Position numbers and translations under genes: made by a program. Shown here one piece after another: positions 55,191 through 64,000 of a DNA stretch of 64,000 nt (its first letter is position 1; every line of letters begins with the position of its first letter). The notes under the pieces were generated by a model. The model was not told the origin of the DNA, ran no database searches, and was given only the letters and a program-made list of their open reading frames with translations. This DNA comes from Tubiluchus corallicola (taxonomy: Eukaryota; Priapulida; Priapulimorpha; Priapulimorphida; Tubiluchidae): contig JAQGDQ010000020.1 of assembly GCA_030141605.1 (NCBI GenBank), positions 496,001-560,000 on the forward strand. The letters run 5' to 3'.

Positions 55191-58165
55191 CTGCACGCGT
55201 GCCGTTTGCCAGTATTGACAAGTATTAAGGACTGGTCTTGAGAATAAAGCAGTTTTTCTTTCAATTGTTCTTTCCTTTAACAACTGTATAACTCCATATT
55301 TTCTCTTCGAAAATACTTCTCCGGCGTTCTGGCAGTTCAAAAATTTTCTGGGCGGCAACCATGGTGACGATACCCCCCCCCCGACGCTTCGCCCCACCTC
55401 CGATGGGACCTCACACGCCCCACTTCCCCAGGCCTCGCCTAGGCTGAAATAGGCCCTGGATAGAAGCGGCTGTTAATAACATTAATTCAATTTTGCTTAC
55501 AGCTGCACCTAAAATAGTTGAAATAAAAAAAATAAAAAGAAAAAGAAATGGTCTAAATAAAAAATAAACGCTAGACCCAGCAAAACGCCGGTCAGATAAG
55601 AAATGGTTTAAAAGTCAATGTAAAGCAGCCCATAACCGACTAAAATACTTGCATTTTAAATTGCAAAACACTCCATATAATAGTAACTTACGAGAACGGT
55701 GCTTTAGAGAACAGAAGTATTACAAAAAGATCAAGCAGAAAGCACACAGGGAATATCAAGTCTGTGTTATGAAACAACTAACTGAACTGGAAACTAAAAA
55801 TCCGAAGGCTTTTTGGAACCTAATGAAACACATGAAAGGTAATCAGAACCCTGAAAAAACCTTGAACAAGGGCGATGACATTGAACCAATAGTTTGGGTA
55901 GGACATTTTCGAAGTTTACTGAATAGTAAAGATAGCCACTGGAGAGAAGCTAAAAAACTGTCCGAGTATATTGCAGAAAATTGCACTTCTTTTTCTCAGC
56001 TAGATTATAGAATAGCTGATACGGAAATCCTGATAACCATTAGACAGTTAAAAAATAACAAAGGTGGCTTAATAAACGAAATGCTCAAAGCTTCAAGCCA
56101 AATTATGGTCCCTTGTCTTCGTAAGTTATTCAATTTGATCTTTTCTGGTTCCTGCTATCCTACCCAGTCGAAGAAAAGCAATACAAAAGTGGAAATGCAA
56201 CAGACCAAAACAATTTTAGAGGAATCGCCATTTCAAGCAGGTTAAGCAAATTAATTGCGAAAATTCTGAATAATAGGTCAGAAACATTTCTGAGTGATAA
56301 TAACATTCTCCAGTCAAATAGGATTTAAAAAGGGCTGTCGTACCAGTAATCATATGTTCACCTTAAAAACACTTATCGATAAATTTTTGAAACGAAATCA
56401 TAAACTTTATTGTTGTTTCGTTGATTTGCGCAAAGCCTTTGATTCAGTTTGGCGAATTGGATTGTACTATAAACTGTTACAAAATAATGTAGGTGGTTAT
56501 TTCCTTAAGATTTTGCAAAAAATGTACTCCAAAACTAATTAAACTAGCTGGCGATTAACAGAAGATATGCCATCCTCCTTAGGTATTAAGCAAGGATGTA
56601 CGTTGAGCCCAGCTCTCTTTTCCTTGTATATCGATGACTTGCCAACAGTTTTCACATCTAATGAATGCGATCCCGTCAGTCTAGGCAATTTTGAAACCAA
56701 CTGTCGTCTCTATGCAGGTGATATGGTCTTACTTTCTTGTTCCCAGTCAGGATTGCAACAATGCCTTAATAAGCTGAATAATTATTGTAGGGAATAGGTT
56801 CTGGAAGTTAACACTAAAAAGACAGAAATTATTGTTTTTAACAAAGCAGGCAGAATTCTAAAACTGAAACTTTACCTACGGGTCTGATAAGTTGAATATA
56901 ATCCAATCCTATAAATACTTAGGGGTCGAATACTTTGTGTCTGGCGCTTTGCTGACCAAACTAAAAGACAAAGGCCTAAAAGCTTTTACTGCATGAAAAA
57001 GTACATCTCAAACTGTGGAAACCCACATATTATTATCAAATTATTTGAACATACTGAACCTACCATACTATATGGCTCTTGTGTATAGGGACTTAGTATT
57101 ATTACAATTAAAAACAACTTCCCGCATATTCAAACTAAATTTGACAGTGTGCCAATCGAAGAGGCCAATATTAATATGGAAATGTCAATAACAAATCAAG
57201 CAAATGTGCGACGAGGGCAGAACTGGGCCGTTTCCCCATTTTTATTAAAATAATTAAGGACACAATCCGCTACTAGATACATGTTATTATATTAGCCAAC
57301 ATTATGATAGTTATGTATGCCAAGCTTATAACGAAAACCGAAACTTAGCTGAGAACTGTTTTTGTTGGACTACTTTTGTGAAGTATATATTGCGCGTATA
57401 ACATGTTTGGAATAACCAGACAACGTTTTCACTTAAGCGACTACTTAATACATTAGAAGAAAGAAATGCAAACTGATTATACTCTGTTTTGGAAAGAAGA
57501 AATACATAATGATAACAAGCCCAATAGACAAAACAAACTGCAAATGTATCGAACCTTCAAAAACAATATCAACTGGAAAACTATTTACTTTTTGGTTTTT
57601 CCAAATACTCTACAACAAAATTTACAAAATTGAGAATCAGCTCTCATACTTTGTGTATTGAAAGAGGGAGGTACGTTAAACCTAGAAAAATCCCAGCTGC
57701 GAATCGTATAGAAACTGGTTAAGAAATGTAATCGAATTACACTTTGTTATAAAATGCACATACTATAATTATCTAAAAGGAAAATTATATAATCACATCA
57801 ATGTAATTATTCCAGAATTTTTCTTTATGAGCGATGCCGATAAATTTTTATTCTTGATGGGATGTAGTGATTTAGAAGTAATTAAGGCAGTTATTGACTA
57901 TGTTGAAAAAGCGGTTTTGCGACATGATGAACAATATACTAGGTAATGATCATATCATTGAAAATGAGGCCTAATGAGTGACAATTTTCTTAAATACTGA
58001 TGATTAAACTTTTCATTAAATAACTAATATAACTAACAGGAAGATTTAATAATATTTGTTTTATTTGTATTTTTTGTGTGTATATAGTGCCATTAATTAT
58101 ATTTCAAAATTAAAATTGTATGTATGTCATGTATGTACTTTTAATACCAATAAATAAATATCCAA
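54080..58165 (+). mobile_element. Inactive non-LTR retrotransposon (LINE) with endonuclease and reverse transcriptase
   Basis: In broken frames: an endonuclease/exonuclease/phosphatase-like domain at about 54095-54906 (WWNTNG, DIICLNETH, GDFNSKT, SVIDYAVV, SDHCQ), a linker at 55649-56245, and reverse transcriptase at about 56294-56990 (GFKKGCRTSNH, FVDLRKAFDSVW, GIKQGCTLSPALFSLYIDDL). A C-terminal region with LRISSHTLCIERGRY follows at about 57615-57670. The RT active-site box is YAGD where the family has YADD, and there are several frameshifts and stops, so this copy is dead. It probably ends near the AATAAATAAAT at 58150-58160. It resembles the L2/CR1/Jockey side of LINEs, judged by eye. 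It is interrupted by the hAT element at 55005. Confidence 0.85.
55005..55458. mobile_element. 454-bp non-autonomous hAT-type element nested in the LINE
   Basis: The ends CAGTGCCTATTTCA and TGAAATAGGCCCTG are inverted repeats (13 of 14 matching), flanked by a perfect 8-bp duplication GATAGAAG at 54997-55004 and 55459-55466. CAG-type ends with an 8-bp target duplication are the hAT signature. No transposase is present; the interior holds a (CT)n tract (55131-55188) and C-rich sequence. Removing it and one duplication restores continuous LINE sequence. Confidence 0.88.
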
Positions 58166-59800
58166 ATATATAACTAACTGGGGGCGATAGGAGATGTCTG
58201 TTCATATTCTTTTTGAGTCGTGTAAGGCTGCAGTTTTCGGGAAAACAATTTTCTGGTACAGAAATTCTTTGATAAGAAGTCCGATGGAAAAAAATTGTAT
58301 TCGTAAGTGCTTATTCTACATTCAAGAATGTGCAGGGTAAGCCTTTGAGAAACAGCAGAAAAGAGAGTACTACGAACAAACTGGCGGCATTTAAGAAGAA
58401 CTGAGGAGAGGTAAGGGTGCGTCTTCCACAGAAGTAGCAGTAAAATGTAGAAACAGATCTTTAGGGATATGCAAGCAGCTGCAGGGTTGACCAGATCGAT
58501 AATACAATTTAGCAGTTAAGCTGACACACGAAAAAGCCACCAGAAGCTATTATAAACCGCTAGAATTGTATACATTTACGCGTGACTTTTAGTTAATGAT
58601 TTAAGCCAGTTAACTATGTAGTATAATTATTATAATGAATATTTGAGGAAAAGCTGCTACTCTTACTAGCTACATTTAGACATTGTTTTACGTCGTTCGT
58701 CCAAAATGATTCATTTTTGGGAATGATACTGTCCCGCTCACGCACTTCCCACACAGCTTGTGAACGCGTTGCAGAGTCTACGTTATATAATTCCATTGAT
58801 GCAATTTAAATTTCAATCTTCAGTCTTCAATGGTAACTTGAATTTGGCTACTTCACAAAAACTACGCAATCTGAAATTTGCCATTAAGAAAGTGATGAAG
58901 TTTCTTTGTGCAGAATAAGTAGGTGGTTAGACAATTTTTTATTTCTTCGTTACGTCTGTTATACTCAGATTATGTCATGTGCAGGCATAACGTTTTGCTG
59001 AATTAGTTAGCGTTTTACATTGTTGTTTTTGTAATTAAGCCATGCTCGCAAGAGTTATCATAATACAATGGCATAATGATATTAATATTAACCGTTACAA
59101 TCATGGCATAATAAAAAGACGACACTATAAAACGCCAACTAATTCAGCAAAACGCGTACACAGAACATAATAACAATGTAGAATATATTAAGGATTTTTA
59201 CGATAATCTCTAAGATCAGAAACGTCTCAGCTATGTTGGAAAATGCACGTATCATCGCTAACATAGAAAAATAGCAGAGTTTTCCTGTAGATCACCCATC
59301 TAAGCACACACCGTAACACTCAGCTATTCCGTTTTAGATATTATCTTGTAGCCTAATGATTACTGTTAAACTTAATTAAAAAATATACACAAACCGAATG
59401 CCTTCTTACCTTGCTGTCAATAAAATTAAAATTCACTTTTTTCAGTTTGCAAAAATTTGAAGCCTACAGATTTCTAAACCTCATGTTGATTTGTCATTAG
59501 AAAAAGCACGTAAACAAACTATGAAGTCTATTATTTTTTTACTATACAGATCGGCTTTTCTTAAACAATAACCAAAACAATTCCAAATTTTCACTTTCTC
59601 TTTTGCATTCTAAAGCGGCTTCTTAAAAATTCTTATTTGAATTGCAAGATTGTCTCCTAGTTATACAGAACGTTCCACTGAATTCTGTTGGTACCATTAA
59701 TTTAGGACTAAGGACCAAAACAACGAACACTTTTTCTACAAAATTCGGAACAAGCGCTATATTTGTTTTCCATGTCCATAGCTATGTCGCGGTGCGCGGT
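58166..59800. other. AT-rich region without recognised features
   Basis: I see no coding exon, RNA gene or repeat with clear borders. The small minus-strand frame 58614-58796 has no family signature. Confidence 0.4.
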
Positions 59801-59935
59801 AAAAATGGAACAGGTAAAAATGGCACAAGGAAAAATGGCACGGTAAACATGAAACTAGAAAAATGACACACGAAAGAATAGCACAGGAAAAATGGCACAG
59901 GTAAAAATGACACAGGAAAAATGGCACATAATGTT
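59801..59935. repeat. Degenerate tandem array of a 14-bp unit (GGCACAGGAAAAAT)
   Basis: About nine units such as GGTAAAAATGGCACA and GGAAAAATGACACA follow one another. The same unit occurs in reverse orientation at 60620-60755 and 61225-61360 (TGTGCCATTTTTACC). The open frame 59642-59866 ends in it and is not a gene. Confidence 0.8.
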
Positions 59936-60487
59936 ATTTTAACGCAATTGATTTTTATAAAACGAATTATAATAAAACTAGGTCTGGTTCTTTTGATTCA
60001 AAAAATTTAACACAAAGATAAACGAGCAAACATACAAAAGTGTGTATTCATTGGTATTATATAGACTAGCAAAAGACTCACAAAATATTTGTTCATTAAG
60101 GCACCAATGTTCTACATAGGGTTTATCTACTTTGTCACCGTTAATTTTGGCGGTAGTAATAGTCTGACAAATATATATGTTCCAAGTCATCTTATGGGGC
60201 TATATACAATAATAAGTAAAAATTATAGACAGCGTTACTCAGTTGTACAAACGAGATTTTCTCGAAATAGAACCTGGAACTAACGCGAATTGTGTGTCCT
60301 TGTAGAAGTAATAAAAAGAAGTACTAAGCACTCCCTCTGACCACCTCAACGAAATGCTCTACGAAATTTTTTTTGTACATGGTGTTCGGTCAAGTTTTCC
60401 GAAAAAAGAACCGGTGAAAAGATTCCTATGTTGGCATTCTATAGTCTATAAGCACTTTTCTTAGGAAATCTGTTTTTGCATAACAGG

Positions 60488-61701
60488 CTTACTGCCATAA
60501 CAGACAAAAAACAACCAAGCAAACTGTGCTGAAGCACAACTTTTTTGGCAGAGGTAAAAATAACTCAAATAATTATACCCCACTGTAACCCTAATCCTAA
60601 GCACATATGTTACGAAGTGTGTCATTTTTTCCTGTGCCATTAATTTTTACGTATGCCATTCTTACCTACTTTTCCATTTGCGCTATTTTTGCTGTGCCAT
60701 TTTTACCTGCTTTTCCACTTGTGCCACTTTTTTCCTGTATCATTTTTTCCTATGCCTTTTTGTGGGTGTGTTGTGATGTGGGTGATGTTTTATGGTTGAT
60801 GTGAAATAGGTGTTGTGATATGGCTGATGTGGTATCTTGGATGCGGTATGGGTGGTGTGTTGTGAAGTGGGTGGCGTTTTGTGGTTGATGTGGTATGAGT
60901 GGCGTGATGTGGGTGGTGGATGAGGTTGGTGCGGTATGAATGGTGATTGTGGCATGGTGTTGGTGGCATAATGTGAATGGCATTGTGTGGGTGGCTTTAT
61001 GTGGGTGATATGGTGTAATGTGGGTGTTGTGCATGCTATAGTGTTGTGTGGGTGACATGGTGTGGGTAGGGTGGTGGAGTGAGTGGTATGGTGTCTTACT
61101 GCCATAACGGACAAAAAACAACCAAGCAAACTGTGCTGAAGCACAACTTTTTTGGCAGAGGTAAAAATAACTCAAATAATTATACCCCACTGTAACCCTA
61201 ATCCTAAGCACATATGTTACGAAGTGTGTCATTTTTTCCTGTGCCATTAATTTTTACGTATGCCATTCTTACCTACTTTTCCATTTGCGCTATTTTTGCT
61301 GTGCCATTTTTACCTGCTTGTCCACTTGTGCCACTTTTTTCCTGTAACATTTTTCCTATGCCTTTTTGTGGGTGTGTTGTGATGTGGGTGATGTTTTATG
61401 GTTGATGTGATATAGGTGTTGTGATATGGCTGATGTGGTATCTTGGATGCGGTATGGGTGGTGTGTTGTGAAGTGGGTGGCGTTTTGTGGTTGATGTGGT
61501 ATGAGTGGCGTGATGTGGGTGGTGGATGAGGTTGGTGCGGTATGAATGGTGATTGTGGCATGGTGTTTGTGGCATAATGTGAATGGCATTGTGTGGGTGG
61601 CTTTATGTGGGTGATATGGTGTAATGTGGGTGTTGTGCATGCTATAGTGTTGTGTGGGTGACATGGTGTGGGTAGGGTAGTGGAGTGAGTGGTATGGTGT
61701 C
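60488..61701. repeat. Two near-identical tandem copies of a 606-607-bp unit
   Basis: Copy 1 is 60488-61094 and copy 2 is 61095-61700. Both start CTTACTGCCATAAC and end GAGTGGTATGGTGT, with only a few differences seen (for example a single T deletion and TTT/TTG changes). Each unit joins a unique AT-rich part, the reverse-oriented 14-bp repeats, and a GTGGGTGATG-type GT-rich minisatellite. The duplicated minus-strand His/Thr/Pro frames are artefacts of the minisatellite. Confidence 0.95.
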
Positions 61702-63546
61702 GGTTGTGTGGTGTTGGTGTAGTGTGGTGTGGTGCATGTAGTATGGTTTGTCATTGTGGGTTTATGCGTAAAATTTTTTGTGGGATTTGGCTAGTCAATT
61801 AATTAAACAACTTTAACAGATTAACGAATTGCTACCACTTTCTCGTATTGAACAGAGGTCATAATATCTAATCACCCTACCAGATTTATACTTATCTGAA
61901 TTATGGAAACATGCAACTTAAATCAATTTAAAATTAACTTTTTCTTGCTTCTCGGCATCAGTTGCAAATATTATAAGTCGTCGAACTAATAATAATTATT
62001 GTAAAAATAAGAATGGGCTTTTAAAATTGGACGATAACAATGTGTATTTAATTCTTAAGTGCTGGACGGACACAGCTACATCAGAAACATGGAATCTGTA
62101 GGTGGTGATAACAGAGCGCTAGTGTACCAAATCTAATTTTAACAGTTAGCACTTTTTTGTCCTCCGCAAATAAATAAATTGTCCAGTGCAAGAACACCTG
62201 CCATAATGTAATCGTATACAATAACAATTGCAAAAGCATTGTATCTGCAACGAACATAAACATTAAATCTCTTACGATTTTAATTGTAGATATACTTGTA
62301 ATATTTATTAAGATTTGTCAATTTTCTATCGTGGTAGTTTCTTGAATCATCACACCTGTGCAACAAATATAAGTTAAATAGCAGTGAATAGAGGGTTATA
62401 ATTATAATTCGTGTGATGAATGGTAACATGGATATAATTAAATTTTCCTAAACTCTACATTGGAACGGGCGTGCGTACTTCTAACAAAATGAAGGGGGAA
62501 GTTATCGACTAAGTTAGTCACCAAGTTGGCTTAACCGCTTAGATATCTCCCCTGAATTTCGTGCTGTACACACATTGTTTAACTTACTACATTAGCTTTA
62601 AGCATTTTAGCACTCGAAACTGTGCTGCCAGTTTGACTTGCATTATTTTTAATTAGTATCAAAATTAATAATGAAACAGATCCTAAAGACCAGAAAGATC
62701 AATGCATTTGCAATTAGTTGCATACTAGTCAGCACAAAACCATTATATATATGCCACAAAGATAAAATTGGCAAGTAGCCAAAAGCTTTCAAAATAGAAG
62801 ATAAATGAAAGCTTGAACACGCCCACAAAAAACTACTGCGTTAATGAAATTACAAGAACTATTCTGATTTACAAAAGACTGACAATTCTTCATTTCTCAT
62901 TTTCTAGTATAAGCCTGAATCCAGATACTATAGGTTCTTGCTCTCATGCAACAAGATTAATAATAAAGGTTTAAATAATTCTAAACTTTTATTACTTAAT
63001 TTGATTTATGCTATTTAGACTGTAAATGTTCACTTACTCTTAGAACTTGTATCCTGGAGTGTAGTGGTTCTAACTTACAAAGATATCTATTGGATAGTGG
63101 GCATAGTTGCTTGTCGATTAGTTGTATGTTGGTCAACGGTCAGTTCGTTGAGGATTTCGGTCAGATTCTGGCCGTTGTACGTCTATAATGCTTATTTTCA
63201 ATTAGAGGAAGAGTCATTCAACAATAAAAAGTAAATTTCAGTTTACTCTTCATGAGTGGTTTAAAATAATTTCCCAAAATGAGATGAATATATATGGAAC
63301 ATTAGAAATGCGCTTAGATGGCCCAATTGAACAAAGGTTGCCCCTATTTCTTCGAGGTTTCCGGCTCCCAACGGAAGTGGTACTGGCGTAGCAGTGTCTA
63401 GTTTTTTTGCTGAATTACTGCTGCGTTTACCTGTCTGAAGGCAGATTTCTTTTATTTTAGAATTCTGCCTGCAATGTCTACAATAGACGTGACGGGCGTA
63501 TGATGATGATGATGAAGAATGATTGAGTGACAGTTGTTGGGCGCCA
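61702..63546. other. AT-rich region without recognised features
   Basis: No supported gene. The 107-codon minus-strand open stretch 63261-63584 includes a CAT microsatellite (Ser run) and no known motif. Confidence 0.35.
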
Positions 63547-64000
63547 AGTAATCCACTAGCCCAAGTAGGACAATTGGCGTACATGGGCTAGCCCAAGTAG
63601 GACACTAGAGACAGGTCGCGAATTGAGTCGTTAAGCGTACTGGCACCGTCCGTTGTCCTTGTTTATGTAATAATAACAATTAAAAACGTCAACACACGTC
63701 GAATAATTTATTATACATCTGGTAAAATAAAAGAATTTTATTCTGAGCTGGTAGAACGGACAATATTAAATTTGGTTTCGATATTAATGTTGTTGAAGTG
63801 AAATAAACCCACTTTTTAGCGATTTCAACATTTATTTAAGGTATATCATTTTTTATTTTGTCTCGCTTCACAGACAGGCAATCCATTTCACTACCTCTTG
63901 GACGAATAATTGTTTTCTCCTAAGTAAACGTTCTAGCGATATATGTGCCCTACATGGGCTAGCAAGCCATGTACGACAGTGCCCTACATGTTACAATACT
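63547..64000. repeat. Short direct and palindromic repeats, possible transposon ends
   Basis: CTAGCCCAAGTAGGACA occurs at 63556-63572 and 63588-63604, around the palindrome TGGGCTAGCCCA (63584-63595). A related CCCTACATGGGCTAGC, followed by a second CCCTACATG, occurs near 63947-63993 at the window edge. The arrangement suggests an element or satellite that continues beyond the window. Confidence 0.4.

Noticed and set aside
60740-61754. Four His/Thr/Pro-rich minus-strand frames of up to 165 codons
   Set aside because: They are translations of the GT-rich minisatellite and appear twice because the 606-bp unit is duplicated.

Overview
The window is animal nuclear DNA, most likely from a marine invertebrate. 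It is AT-rich, has GT-AG introns of about 80 bp to 5 kb, and holds three recognisable animal gene families among microsatellites and decayed transposons. There are no bacterial-style operons, CRISPR arrays or rRNA genes. The phylum cannot be fixed from the sequence alone. The secretin-type receptor looks like the bilaterian PDF/CRF-receptor group, but that is a judgement by eye.

Left part (591-6136, + strand): a three-exon gene for a protein of about 1,783 residues. It has an alpha-helical N-terminus, a basic stretch, about 1,100 residues of low complexity with a proline-rich patch, then an IRE1/RNase L-type pseudokinase plus KEN domain. Several catalytic positions are changed: HRD reads HGG, DFG reads DTG, and the KEN catalytic His aligns with Tyr. 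A perfect 136-bp inverted repeat lies downstream (8656-9172).

Middle part (9926-29412, + strand): a complete 12-exon class B (secretin-family) GPCR of 444 residues, with all six ectodomain cysteines and seven membrane segments. Its 5-kb first intron carries an approximately 2.7-kb element with long inverted arms around a decayed coding remnant, a CT microsatellite, and a 77-bp segment that recurs at a splice acceptor 25 kb away.

Right-centre (33015-53180, - strand): two head-to-tail concentrative nucleoside transporter genes (SLC28/CNT). Copy A (14 exons, 758 residues) is complete. Copy B shows 11 matching exons with the same core exon lengths and phases, but its 5' exons are not resolved. 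A 131-bp-arm hairpin with hammerhead-like motifs sits in the last intron of copy A.

Right part (53.2-64 kb): transposons and satellites. There is a 200-bp TAA-flanked MITE, a dead non-LTR retrotransposon (54.1-58.2 kb) interrupted by a 454-bp hAT-type element with 8-bp target duplication, degenerate 14-bp repeats, a 606-bp tandem duplication, and a TE-like end at the window edge.

The genes do not form one pathway. The transporter pair is a clear local duplication; the KEN protein and the receptor look unrelated neighbours.
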